Positions 17,011 through 25,140 of a stretch of 64,000 nt of DNA are shown here, piece by piece. The DNA comes from Fimenecus sp964540535 (lineage in GTDB: Bacteria > Bacillota > Clostridia > Oscillospirales > Acutalibacteraceae). The stretch spans positions 124,001-188,000 of the forward strand of contig CAZIMO010000002.1 in NCBI GenBank assembly GCA_964540535.1, in the 5' to 3' direction. Below the pieces are notes generated by a model. That model was not told the DNA's origin. It ran no database searches and was given only the letters and a program-made list of their open reading frames with translations. Position 1 is the stretch's first letter; the number at the start of each line of letters is the position of its first letter. The position numbers and the translations under genes are program-made.

Positions 17011-17631
17011 ATGGATTTTTCTATATTTCACGAATTTGATTACGGCATTTTCACCTTCTTCGGTGAACAAATTCACAGTACCGTAATGAATATTGTGGCA
17101 GAGTTTTTTACATTTTTCGGCGGTTCTGAATTTATTATACCAATGGCAGCTGTCGGGGCAATTATGATTCCCTTTAAAAAGACACGCAAGGTCGGTATGT
17201 CGGTTCTTTTTGCGGTAATTATAGGCACAATTATTACAAATCTTATTGCAAAGCCTTTATTTGACCGCCCCCGCCCGTACCTTTACTATGCCGCTGACGA
17301 ATCTTATATGAATTGGTACACTTTTACAGGTATGCATGTTGAGAGTGACAAGTCGTTCCCCTCGGGTCACACAACAGGCGCATTTGAAATTGCGCTTGCA
17401 TTGTTCCTCACTCTTAATAAAAAGTATAGTTGGGTCTTTCCAACATTCGCAGTGTTTGTAGGTCTTTCAAGAATCTACCTTATGGTTCATTACCCCACAG
17501 ATGTTATCGGCGGATTTTTCATCGGAGTATTCGCAGGTATTATGGGCTGGCTTATCACAAAAGCAATTCTTAAAAAGACAGAGGGTACAAAATTTGATAA
17601 TTTTGACCTTGCCAAGATAAAAAAAGCATAA
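17011..17631 (+). CDS. PAP2-family membrane phosphatase (undecaprenyl-pyrophosphatase-like)
   Basis: The ATG at 17011 is chosen because AAGGAGATTGGAT precedes it; an upstream ATG at 16993 lies before that ribosome site. The 206-residue polytopic membrane protein has the three PAP2 motifs: KPLFDRPRPY (KxxxxxxRP), PSGHTTG (PSGH) and SRIYLMVHYPTDVIGG (SRxxxxxHxxxD). Such enzymes dephosphorylate lipid pyrophosphates, for example recycling undecaprenyl pyrophosphate in wall synthesis. The penicillin-binding protein downstream fits an envelope role. The specific lipid is not determined. Confidence 0.85.
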   Translation: MDFSIFHEFDYGIFTFFGEQIHSTVMNIVAEFFTFFGGSEFIIPMAAVGAIMIPFKKTRKVGMSVLFAVIIGTIITNLIAKPLFDRPRPYLYYAADESYMNWYTFTGMHVESDKSFPSGHTTGAFEIALALFLTLNKKYSWVFPTFAVFVGLSRIYLMVHYPTDVIGGFFIGVFAGIMGWLITKAILKKTEGTKFDNFDLAKIKKA

Positions 17632-17649
17632 TTTACTTTTAAAATACAA

Positions 17650-17683
17650 CACCCGTGTCAAAACTTGATACGGGTGATTTTTT
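17650..17683 (+). terminator. Terminator-like hairpin overlapping the PBP ribosome site
   Basis: CACCCGTGTCAA pairs with TTGATACGGGTG (12 bp including one G-U) around AAC and is followed by ATTTTTT and then directly by the ATG at 17684. The GGGTGA in the 3' arm is also the only Shine-Dalgarno-like sequence of the next gene. The element can therefore act as a terminator or as a translational switch; see findings. Confidence 0.7.
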
Positions 17684-19279
17684 ATGCACAAAAGAGTTGC
17701 GCTTGCATTTTTCGGTATGATTGCTGTTTTCGGACTGTTGACCGTAAATTTGGCTTTAATAATTATTGATACGGATTTTTCACCGTCATCGCAAAGTACA
17801 AACACAAGAAGCATAATGCTTTCTGCATCACGGGGTATGATTTACGACTGCAATATGAAACGGCTTGTAAATAATACTTCACGGTATATTACTGTTTGTC
17901 TGCCCACAACCGAAGCAATGAATTTGATTTCAGAAAGCGTTACCGACGAAGAGAAAAATAAAATTTATGAAAATATGAGTGCAGGCAAGCCGAGTATTTT
18001 TACACCCGATAAAACTTTTAACGAACTGCATATAAAATCTTTTGAAATTACAGACCGCTATTCATATAATCAGCCCTGCGTGCATTTAATAGGACATCTT
18101 GACGAAAACGGCAAGGGCGCTATGGGGCTTGAAAAGGCTTATGACAGCTTTCTTTCGCAACAAAACGGTGAATTAAAAGCGGTATGGGGTGTTGACGCAC
18201 TTAATCACATTCTTTACGGCAACGGAATAACCGCCGAAAGCAACAATTATCTCTCGCCGGCAGGGATTCAACTGACAATTGATTTGGATATTCAGCAAAT
18301 TGCGGAGGATGTGCTGTCTGAATTTAATATCGGCAAGGGTGCGGCAGTGGTAATGAACAGCGAAACCGCTGAAATTCTTGCCTGTGCTTCTGTACCTGAA
18401 TTCAATCCGCTCAATTTATCAGCATCAATGAACAGCGCGGACTCCCCTTTTATAAACCGTGCCGCAACACCTTACAGCGTAGGCTCGGTATTTAAGCCCT
18501 TTGCGGCGTCGGCGGCAATCGAGAACAATATCGGCTTTACGTACAACTGCATGGGAAGTATTGAAATAAACGGAACAACCTTTAATTGCAGTGACTCCAA
18601 GGTTCACGGAACGGTAGATATGACAACCGCTATGGAAAAATCCTGCAACACATATTTTATTGCTTTGGGACAGAAAATCGGAAGTGAAAAACTGATTTCG
18701 CTCTGTGCAGATTTCGGATTTGGTAAATCGGCAGAATTGGCAGATAATATGTATTTGAAATCAGGAAAACTGCCCGAAGCTGACAGCATCAACTCGCCGC
18801 AGGCTTTGGCAAATTTATGCTTTGGGCAAGGCGAACTGCTTGTAAGTCCCATACAAATGGCGGCGGCTTACTGCGTATTTGCCAACGGCGGTTATTACCG
18901 AACGCCAACGCTTATGAAAGGCATTGTGGATAAAAACGGAGAAATAATTCAAAAGGTAATACTGCCGGAAAGCTGTCGGATTATCAGCGAAAGCACGGCA
19001 AAGGCTCTTGATGAAATTTTAGAAAGTGTTGTTACAAACGGAAATGCAAGGCGCGCTTATTCGGAATTCGCCGAATGTCACGGAAAGACTGCCACGGCCC
19101 AAAGCGGTTGGTATGAAAACGGAGTTGAGATTAACCACACGTGGTTTTGCGGATATTTCACCGTCAACAGTAAAAAGTATGTCGCTGTTATTTTCAAAGA
19201 AGACGGCAGTTCGGGCGCTGCGGACTGCGCTCCTGTTTTTAAAGAGCTTGCGGAGAGAACAGTTGAAACAGCAGAATGA
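17684..19279 (+). CDS. Class B penicillin-binding protein (transpeptidase)
   Basis: The 531-residue protein has one N-terminal membrane anchor (residues 5-28), a short PBP-dimer region (SASRGMIYDCNMKRL) and a transpeptidase domain. The active-site motifs are SVFK (S268-K271), SCN (320-322) and KTA (468-470, in the stretch HGKTATAQ). The third motif is thus KTA instead of the usual KTG. It cross-links peptidoglycan outside the membrane. The length is at the short end for FtsI/SpoVD/PbpA-like proteins and there is no PASTA domain. PbpA-like or a minor, growth-phase-specific PBP are both possible. Confidence 0.88.
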   Translation: MHKRVALAFFGMIAVFGLLTVNLALIIIDTDFSPSSQSTNTRSIMLSASRGMIYDCNMKRLVNNTSRYITVCLPTTEAMNLISESVTDEEKNKIYENMSAGKPSIFTPDKTFNELHIKSFEITDRYSYNQPCVHLIGHLDENGKGAMGLEKAYDSFLSQQNGELKAVWGVDALNHILYGNGITAESNNYLSPAGIQLTIDLDIQQIAEDVLSEFNIGKGAAVVMNSETAEILACASVPEFNPLNLSASMNSADSPFINRAATPYSVGSVFKPFAASAAIENNIGFTYNCMGSIEINGTTFNCSDSKVHGTVDMTTAMEKSCNTYFIALGQKIGSEKLISLCADFGFGKSAELADNMYLKSGKLPEADSINSPQALANLCFGQGELLVSPIQMAAAYCVFANGGYYRTPTLMKGIVDKNGEIIQKVILPESCRIISESTAKALDEILESVVTNGNARRAYSEFAECHGKTATAQSGWYENGVEINHTWFCGYFTVNSKKYVAVIFKEDGSSGAADCAPVFKELAERTVETAE

Positions 19280-19304
19280 AAGTTTACCGTTATAATAAAA
19301 TTAT

Positions 19305-19348
19305 AAAGCCGTAATTTTGATGCAATGCAGATCAAGATTACGGCTTTT
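19305..19348 (+). terminator. Terminator after the PBP gene
   Basis: AAAGCCGTAATTTTGAT pairs with ATCAAGATTACGGCTTT around GCAATGCAG, followed by TTTT. Confidence 0.85.
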
Positions 19349-19418
19349 ATTTACATATCGTGTATACTCTCCGTATTGAAGAGTTTTCATAGTCGAAATT
19401 TCCTGATTTTTCCTTCGA

Positions 19419-20027
19419 TCAACAATTCTCATCAGGTTGCTGACCGTTGTGAGCTTTCCATTGACACTCAAGTATTTTAAGGTCAGAAAACACGGCTTTA
19501 AACGATGATTTTTCGGGAGAGCAAGCATAAACGCCAAAACTGATTTTTCCCTGCGCTTTTGCAAGATGACAAACTCTCATTTGTGAAAAAGTAATTCCGT
19601 CATAAGAACATTCAATGCAAAAATCATCTTCTCTTCTGCTCAGTCTATACCACATTGATTTAACATCTGCACCGATTTCAGTTGTTGCCCAATCAGAATA
19701 GCCTGCATTTGTAACAACACTGCCGAGATGCTGAAAAATTTCATTTTCATATTCTATTGAACCTTTAAGCCAATTTTCGCTGTCGAGATACACAACTACT
19801 CCGCATTGGTCGAAACGGTGATGACTGTCTGCAAAATCGGTTTTCACAACAAAACTGAAATATTTTTCGTCTGTTTCCATTTGAAAAACAGGCGCATTGT
19901 CATTACGGAAATGATAATATGTTCTCTGCCACAAATCCGTATTGGGATCTGTAATTATTTCAATTTTATCTTCTGATATATTAAAGCTTGCAGGCTCACG
20001 TGTCCATTTAAAATTATTTAAATTCAT
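19419..20027 (-). CDS. DUF1349 (concanavalin-like fold) protein
   Basis: The 202-residue protein matches DUF1349 throughout: FKWTREP near the start, TDLWQRTYY, FDQCGVVVYLDSENWLKGSIEYE, SDWATTEI, and ISFGVYACSPEKSSFKAVFSDLKI. The family adopts a lectin/glucanase-like beta sandwich and is thought to bind carbohydrate; no enzymatic role is established. No signal peptide. It stands alone on the minus strand, 30 nt after a flavoprotein gene. Confidence 0.8.
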   Translation of the reverse strand: MNLNNFKWTREPASFNISEDKIEIITDPNTDLWQRTYYHFRNDNAPVFQMETDEKYFSFVVKTDFADSHHRFDQCGVVVYLDSENWLKGSIEYENEIFQHLGSVVTNAGYSDWATTEIGADVKSMWYRLSRREDDFCIECSYDGITFSQMRVCHLAKAQGKISFGVYACSPEKSSFKAVFSDLKILECQWKAHNGQQPDENC

Positions 20028-20057
20028 ATTAAAACCTCTGAAATATTTTTCTGTTGT

Positions 20058-20678
20058 TTAAATACCGTTGAAGCTTGTAAACATACCGCTTTCTTTTTTA
20101 GGAAAACCGTATTTCTCTTTACCAAGGCTTATTGCTTTAATCATAAAAGCCATATTTCTGCCAAGGTTTCTCATTGTCTGAAGTCCCTCCAAATCCTTTT
20201 CAACATCATCAGCGGTAAATCCGTGAACCTCATTCCAATATGAACTTGGCGCAATCGGCATATTTGAGATTGTAAAATATTTATTTATCTCATCAAAAGC
20301 AGATGTACTTCCTGCTCTTCTTGACGATACAACAGAAGCGCCGACTTTCATTGTTTTGTCAAAATTTGTACTGTAAAACAATCTGTCAAGCAATGAAATC
20401 AATGTGCCGTTAGCACCCGCGTAATATACAGGCGAGCCGATTACAATTCCGTCTGCTTCTTCAAATTTGGGGGCTATCTCATTCACCAAATCATTGAACA
20501 CGCACTTGCCTGTGCTTCGACAGGCATTGCAGGAAATACAGCCTCTTATGTCCTTTTTAGCAATTTCAACTGTTTCAGTTTCTATACCCTCATTATTCAA
20601 GGTGGTTTTAACCTCTTTAAGCGCTCTTGCAGTACAGCCATTCACATTCGGACTGCCGTTTAAAATCAACACTTTCAT
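20058..20678 (-). CDS. Iron-sulfur flavoprotein / NADPH-dependent FMN reductase family
   Basis: The 206-residue protein starts MKVLILNGSPNVNGCT, the FMN phosphate loop of the flavodoxin-like reductases. A compact cysteine motif CISCNACRSTGKC (C-x2-C-x2-C-x5-C) is typical of iron-sulfur flavoproteins. GSPVYYAGANG is the second flavin-binding segment. It should carry electrons from ferredoxin or NAD(P)H to an unknown acceptor. ATG at 20678. Confidence 0.85.
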   Translation of the reverse strand: MKVLILNGSPNVNGCTARALKEVKTTLNNEGIETETVEIAKKDIRGCISCNACRSTGKCVFNDLVNEIAPKFEEADGIVIGSPVYYAGANGTLISLLDRLFYSTNFDKTMKVGASVVSSRRAGSTSAFDEINKYFTISNMPIAPSSYWNEVHGFTADDVEKDLEGLQTMRNLGRNMAFMIKAISLGKEKYGFPKKESGMFTSFNGI

Positions 20679-20710
20679 AAAATCAGCTCCAAAATATTTT
20701 TATTTATAAT

Positions 20711-20823
20711 GATTATACCATAAGTACGAGGCGGGAAAAGTCGCCGAGTGCGGTGATACAATGTTCTCCGAAACACTCAAAATCTCTGATTTTGTAAGTG
20801 TTTCGTGAGGTTATTATACCACA
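20711..20823. repeat. Solitary copy of the 101-bp palindromic repeat
   Basis: This copy has the linker (AAGTCGCCGAGTGC) and the hairpin. The core CGAAACACT-CAAAATC-tct-GATTTTG-ta-AGTGTTTCG is perfectly paired apart from a 2-nt bulge. Compared with the first unit of the array at 16531 (CGAAATACT/AGTATTTCG), one base pair has changed on both sides. It lies between the flavoprotein gene and a tRNA. Confidence 0.88.
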
Positions 20824-20901
20824 AATAAAAACGAATTCAATATAAAGCAAAATTATTCGGTATTCATTGAAAAATCCTTATTGATGAATAATGAATAATA
20901 C

Positions 20902-20936
20902 AAAAAAATCCGCCCTCTTACGAGAACGGATTTTTC
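20902..20936 (-). terminator. Terminator of the CAT-anticodon tRNA
   Basis: AAAAATCCG/CGGATTTTT with the loop CCCTCTTACGAGAA, the same sequence as the terminator of tRNA-Leu at 10843. Confidence 0.85.
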
Positions 20937-20937
20937 T

Positions 20938-21014
20938 TGGTGGGCCAACAGGGACTCGAACCCCGGACCGTCCGGTTATGAGCCGGATGCTCTAACCAAC
21001 TGAGCTATTGGCCC
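20938..21014 (-). tRNA. tRNA with anticodon CAT (elongator Met or lysidine-modified Ile)
   Basis: The 77-nt gene has acceptor GGGCCAA/TTGGCCC, D-arm AGCTCAGTTGGTTAGAGC, anticodon stem CCGG/CCGG with loop CTCATAA, T-arm CCGGGGTTCGAGTCCCTG and an encoded CCA. It lacks the initiator features seen in the tRNA at 44969. Whether it reads AUG or, after lysidine modification, AUA cannot be decided by eye. Confidence 0.92.
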
Positions 21015-21132
21015 TCAGTTGCTAAAATATTATATCTTTTCTACCGATAAAAGTCAATAGAAAATTCACTTTATTTTATGAAACGGCAGAAAAAATAATT
21101 CTGTAAAATTAAATATCGCTTTTATTTATTTG

Positions 21133-21176
21133 TTTTTGCGGAAATCAGACCTCAAAAGCCTTAATTTCCGCAAAAT
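21133..21176 (-). terminator. Terminator-like hairpin after the lipoprotein hydrolase
   Basis: TTTTGCGGAAAT and ATTTCCGCAAAA pair around a 17-nt loop, 22 bp after the stop codon on the minus strand. Confidence 0.65.
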
Positions 21177-21197
21177 TTTCTCTGTTACAAATTCAAA

Positions 21198-22211
21198 TTA
21201 CAATCCCTTGCATGCAAAATCCTGCCATTTGCTGTCTTTGGCAAGCTCACCGCCGTTTTTAAAGGTATCCATAGCTTTAGCATCATTTTTAAGCCAAGCG
21301 TTAAACCATTTAACCGCATAATCGGAATAATCTGACGGATTAGTAGTGCAACGGGTATGAACAGCTCCTTTAAGCGCTGCATAAACCGCAGGACCTTTGC
21401 AGATTTCATAAGCAGGCTTAACCCACATTTTAGCATCTACAATCATATCGCTTGTACCTGCAATGAAAAAAGCAGGGGCTGAAAGCAATTCCGCTTCATA
21501 ATCGAAATTACTGCCTGCAAGCGAAAGAACACAGTCAATTCTGCTGTCTGCCGCAGCGGCATTAACCGAGCTTCGTCCGCCTTGTGAATGGCCTGCCGCA
21601 CCGATTTGAGCAGTATTAACCTTTTTATAGAAAATGCTTGATCTTTCTTCATTCTGCGCAAATATAAAGTCAATTGACGCTCTTTGAGCAGTGCCGTCAG
21701 CCGCCATAGTTTCTGAATTGGCGATTACAATATATCCCCCCTCGGCAATCTTTTTAAGCAATCCGTCATACATTGACGGCGGACAGCCTGTGCCGTTCGC
21801 CCACACAATTGCAGGATAGGTTTTACTGCTTGACTTTATACTATCGGGATAATAAACAATTTGCTTAACCGAATTATATGTATACTCTGACTTGGCAACG
21901 GTTATTTTTTCGGTCTTGGTTGTTTCTTCTCTTTTAGACGTAGTTGATGTTGCGCTTGCATTTGAGCTTGTTGGAACAGGCTTTGTTGTATTCTCTTGCT
22001 TCTTGGTTGTATGTTCGGCTATTGTTGATGTGGGTACATCTTCTGTTGCAGGTTCGTTATCATCAATCAACGGCGGATCGTCAAAAAGATTTTCGTCAGA
22101 AGTATTTTCAGTAATATTGGGCATTTTGCTGTCCGCAGGCTCATTTTTACCGCAGGCAGAAGCCGACAAAAGCATAATCCATGCTAAAAGCAACGCAATA
22201 AATTTTTTCAT
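21198..22211 (-). CDS. Secreted lipoprotein alpha/beta hydrolase (cutinase/PET-hydrolase-like)
   Basis: The 337-residue protein has a lipoprotein signal (hydrophobic stretch then LLSASAC, Cys about residue 20), a Ser/Thr/Glu-rich linker to about residue 100, and an alpha/beta hydrolase domain. The nucleophile elbow is GAAGHSQGGRSS (G-H-S-Q-G). AGTSDMIVDA carries the likely acid Asp, and GAVHTRC the likely His. The architecture and the GHSQGG/AGTxD pattern recall the cutinase-like and dienelactone hydrolase-type esterases. It would act outside the cell, anchored to the membrane. Substrate unknown; an ester of plant polymers or lipid is possible. Confidence 0.78.
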   Translation of the reverse strand: MKKFIALLLAWIMLLSASACGKNEPADSKMPNITENTSDENLFDDPPLIDDNEPATEDVPTSTIAEHTTKKQENTTKPVPTSSNASATSTTSKREETTKTEKITVAKSEYTYNSVKQIVYYPDSIKSSSKTYPAIVWANGTGCPPSMYDGLLKKIAEGGYIVIANSETMAADGTAQRASIDFIFAQNEERSSIFYKKVNTAQIGAAGHSQGGRSSVNAAAADSRIDCVLSLAGSNFDYEAELLSAPAFFIAGTSDMIVDAKMWVKPAYEICKGPAVYAALKGAVHTRCTTNPSDYSDYAVKWFNAWLKNDAKAMDTFKNGGELAKDSKWQDFACKGL

Positions 22212-22229
22212 TTTTATCCCTCATTTTAT

Positions 22230-22507
22230 TTAAGCGAAACCGACAAATCCGAACCCGATTTTTAGGACTTGATTTTCGGTTCTGCTTTGTTAAAATACTC
22301 GTAAATCCGTTAGGATTGACTGCGTTTTGCGCCTTGCATAACCAAAAATCACTCACTTAAGAATTCTTCGACCTAAAAGGTGTGTAATGCGGTTCAATTT
22401 TTGGTGCAGAGCACGAAATAAGGCTGTCGCCTTTCGAGCGCGATAAGCCGAAAAGTTTCCGTAGTAGGCGCCTTTTAGGCGAGTTTGGATTCGTCGGCTT
22501 CGCTTAA
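22230..22507. mobile_element. 278-bp MITE-like element with ~21-bp terminal inverted repeats
   Basis: The left end (TTAAGCGAAACCGACAAATC, 22230-22249) is mirrored by the right end (reverse complement TTAAGCGAAGCCGACGAATC, 22488-22507), with two differences in about 21 bp and further similarity inward. Inside are CCTAAAAGG and CCTTTTAGG in mirror positions. There is no coding capacity. The right end overlaps the last codons of ansA. An exact 22-bp copy of the left end recurs at 50042. Confidence 0.75.
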
Positions 22508-23514
22508 CTGCCGATTTCGCCGGCAATATCCACTTCCATTTTTTGCTTAACCGTTTCAGCGTCATAACCGCAGCTAAACAGATAATAAAGCTTTGCAACA
22601 GCGGCTTCGGTGGTCATATCATAAGCACCCACAGCACCGGCTTTTTTCAGTGCGGAGCTTGTTTCATAAGTTCCCAAAATCGCTTCGCCTTTGGGGCATT
22701 GCGAGCAAATCACCATAACTGTTCCGTTTTCATGCGCTTTTCTTACTATGGGCAAAATTGAATCTGCTGAATTAGGTATATTGCCAGTGCCGAACCCCTC
22801 CAACACAATACCGCGCAATGATTCGGTCATAATCTTTTCAAACAGCTCAAACTGAATACCCGGGAACACCTTAATAATACCAATCGGTATTTTTTCAAGC
22901 TTCTGCACGCAAAACGGCTTATCGTGTTTTTTCTGAATAATCATACTGTTATAATGAATAGTTGTTCCGATTTGGGCAAGCGGTGAAAAATTCGGCGACG
23001 AAAAAGCGTCAAGCGCAGTGGCACTTATTTTTGTACTTCGGTTACCGCGCAACAGCTTGTCGCCGAAGCAAAGACACACCTCGTTAACCTTCCCCTCTGC
23101 GGCAACAATCATTGCGGTGAGCAGATTATTCAGTCCGTCATTGCGAACTTCAAACAGCGGAATTTGCGAGCCTGTAAGTACAACGGGCTTATTTAAGTTT
23201 TCAAGAGAAAATGAAAGCGCCGATGCAGTGTAAGCCATAGTATCGGTTCCGTGCAAAATAACAAAACCGTCGAAATCATAATAATTCTCTTCAATTATAC
23301 TGCCGATACGGTTCCATTCTGATACGGTTATATTCGAAGAATCTAACAGCGGATCTAACTCTATCAAATCCCAATCGGGCATAGCGGAATCATTTAAAAC
23401 AGGAGTATTTTTCAAAAGAGTTTGAAGAAATCCCGCTTGCGGCGCATATCCGTTTTCGGATTTATTCATACCGATTGTTCCGCCTGTATATATAAGCAAA
23501 ATTTTCTTTTTCAT
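22504..23514 (-). CDS. ansA: L-asparaginase type I
   Basis: The ATG at 23514 follows CGGAGGGCATT and gives 336 residues. The two catalytic threonine motifs are present: LLIYTGGTIGMNKS near the N-terminus and VILHGTDTMAYTAS at about residue 85-100, with VLTGSQIPLFEVRNDG between domains. It hydrolyses asparagine to aspartate and ammonia in the cytoplasm. The stop codon TAA (22504-22506) lies within the terminal repeat of the inserted element, so the original C-terminus may have been slightly different. Confidence 0.92.
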   Translation of the reverse strand: MKKKILLIYTGGTIGMNKSENGYAPQAGFLQTLLKNTPVLNDSAMPDWDLIELDPLLDSSNITVSEWNRIGSIIEENYYDFDGFVILHGTDTMAYTASALSFSLENLNKPVVLTGSQIPLFEVRNDGLNNLLTAMIVAAEGKVNEVCLCFGDKLLRGNRSTKISATALDAFSSPNFSPLAQIGTTIHYNSMIIQKKHDKPFCVQKLEKIPIGIIKVFPGIQFELFEKIMTESLRGIVLEGFGTGNIPNSADSILPIVRKAHENGTVMVICSQCPKGEAILGTYETSSALKKAGAVGAYDMTTEAAVAKLYYLFSCGYDAETVKQKMEVDIAGEIGS

Positions 23515-23753
23515 AATGCCCTCCGAAATAATCTCTGTTTGAATTATATCAAAAAAAACGGTATTTAGCAACAGTAATTATTAAAAGGTAAATGTGTATT
23601 GTGTTTGATGAATGTTATTGATATAATATGGTAGAGGTGCTGTTAAATGTCAATTAAAAATCGGAAAACTAACAAATCAACAGCATATTTTTCATTATTC
23701 GCAGAAATATTTATTTTGTTTTAGAAAACCGCAATTTAAAAGTGAGGTAAAAT

Positions 23754-24149
23754 ATGAAAAAATACAAAATTGCATCATTATTGATGCTTATACACGGAGC
23801 ATTTATGGAAATCGGCGGCTGTTTATGCCTTATTCCTGTATTTATTATGGGAAGTGATAAGTTTGATATAAACCAATACTTTTCTTTTATAGTTCCATAT
23901 TTTCAAAATAATATGAATTTAATGCTTATAATTGGAACAATTTATGGAATTGTAAGGATTATAGGAGCTATCGGATTATGGAAAAACAGAATGTGGGGAT
24001 TAGTTTTATCTATAATAAATTGTGTTATTACAATGGCTTTAATGATGTTTATGCTACCTGCCGGAATTATGGACGGAATACTTGCCTGCAGTGCTTTAAT
24101 TTTAATTTTAATGCAATATTTCGGAAACAGAAAAATAACAGAACAGTAA
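23754..24149 (+). CDS. Small polytopic membrane protein, unknown
   Basis: The 131-residue protein has four hydrophobic segments (about 8-30, 45-70, 72-90, 95-125) with short charged loops. AAGTGAGGTAAAAT precedes the ATG. I do not recognise a family with confidence. It begins an AT-rich group of short genes, which looks acquired or at least variable. Confidence 0.6.
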   Translation: MKKYKIASLLMLIHGAFMEIGGCLCLIPVFIMGSDKFDINQYFSFIVPYFQNNMNLMLIIGTIYGIVRIIGAIGLWKNRMWGLVLSIINCVITMALMMFMLPAGIMDGILACSALILILMQYFGNRKITEQ

Positions 24150-24183
24150 CAGATAAAAGGCAATTCAAGAGTGTGACAGAAAT

Positions 24184-24378
24184 ATGAAAAAAGAAATTTT
24201 ATTGAAAATAGTAGAAGAAATAATTACGTATATAATTGCGATTACATTTATTGAAGTTATTGCTCATAAATTGGGCTGGATTGAATCTTCTGTTATAGAT
24301 AATGTAATTGGACTGTCTATTGGATTTATATTATGGAAAATAATTATGCTTTTTGTTAATAAAAGAAAACAAAAATAA
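24184..24378 (+). CDS. Small membrane protein, unknown
   Basis: The 64-residue frame encodes a membrane hairpin-like protein with two hydrophobic segments (VEEIITYIIAITFIEVIA and VIGLSIGFILWKIIMLFV) and a basic C-terminus. No strong ribosome site is visible. It may be a real small protein or a decayed fragment. Confidence 0.4.
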   Translation: MKKEILLKIVEEIITYIIAITFIEVIAHKLGWIESSVIDNVIGLSIGFILWKIIMLFVNKRKQK

Positions 24379-24409
24379 CTGTAACTTACCATTTAGGAGT
24401 ATAAATAAT

Positions 24410-24709
24410 ATGGCAACAACAAAAGATTATAGAGATTTTATATTAGAACAATTAAATCTGTTAGATAACATTACTTGTAAATCAATGATGGGAGAATATT
24501 TACTTTATTACAATAAAATTTTATTTGGCGGTATCTATGATAATAGATTGCTTGTTAAAATAGTAGGCAGTAATAAAAAATATAATATGCAAGAATCCAT
24601 ACCCTATGGCGGTGCAAAACCTATGTATTTAGTAGACGATATAGATAATCAAGAAAGTTTAAAAGCAATAGTTATTGATACTTGCAAAGATTTACCGAAC
24701 AAAAAATAA
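24410..24709 (+). CDS. TfoX N-terminal domain protein
   Basis: The ATG at 24410 follows TTAGGAGT and gives 99 residues: TTKDYRDFILEQL, ITCKSMMGEYLLYY and FGGIYDNRLLVKIV, the pattern of TfoX_N proteins. In proteobacteria TfoX regulates competence, but single-domain copies in Firmicutes are of unknown function. It is encoded close to a helix-hairpin-helix protein, which resembles the split of TfoX into N and C parts. Confidence 0.75.
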   Translation: MATTKDYRDFILEQLNLLDNITCKSMMGEYLLYYNKILFGGIYDNRLLVKIVGSNKKYNMQESIPYGGAKPMYLVDDIDNQESLKAIVIDTCKDLPNKK

Positions 24710-24711
24710 TA

Positions 24712-24822
24712 CAAATTACAATTTATGAGAAATTTGATTCATCAGGACACTGCGGTTATTTTAGAACCAATACAGATGAATACATAAAAAAATTGCTTAC
24801 TTTTAAAGATATATATATATAA
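24712..24822 (+). pseudogene. Short coding remnant (unidentified C-terminal fragment)
   Basis: One frame reads TIYEKFDSSGHCGYFRTNTD and then EYIKKLLTFKDIYI before a stop. This looks like the end of a globular protein without a start or upstream part. I cannot identify the family. Confidence 0.3.
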
Positions 24823-24823
24823 A

Positions 24824-25090
24824 ATGAAAACAGATTTAAAAACAATACCAAATGTGGGAGATAAAACAAAACAGTCCTTACTTAATATTGGAATTACCTG
24901 TGTGGAAGATTTAAAAGGAAAAAATCCTGAAGAATTATACTTTAACGATTGTGTAATCAAAGGATTTCAAGAAGATAAATGTCAGCTGTATCTTTTCAGA
25001 ATGGCTGTATATTATGCGGAAAATACAGATTGGGAAAAAGAAAAATTAAAATGGTGGTATTGGAAGGATAAAGAATATCCGGAAAAATAG
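24824..25090 (+). CDS. Helix-hairpin-helix protein of the Cdd1 'pathogenicity locus' type
   Basis: The 88-residue protein begins with a helix-hairpin-helix (LKTIPNVGDKTKQSLLNIGI, residues 4-23) and ends in WWYWKDKEYPEK, the pattern of the small Cdd1-like family. No clear ribosome site precedes the ATG; the frame may be translated by coupling with the remnant that ends just before it. DNA binding is probable from the fold; the role is unknown. Confidence 0.65.
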   Translation: MKTDLKTIPNVGDKTKQSLLNIGITCVEDLKGKNPEELYFNDCVIKGFQEDKCQLYLFRMAVYYAENTDWEKEKLKWWYWKDKEYPEK

Positions 25091-25140
25091 TTGAATTTCA
25101 ATATAATAAGTAATACGGTACATAGTGAGAAGAATAGTAT

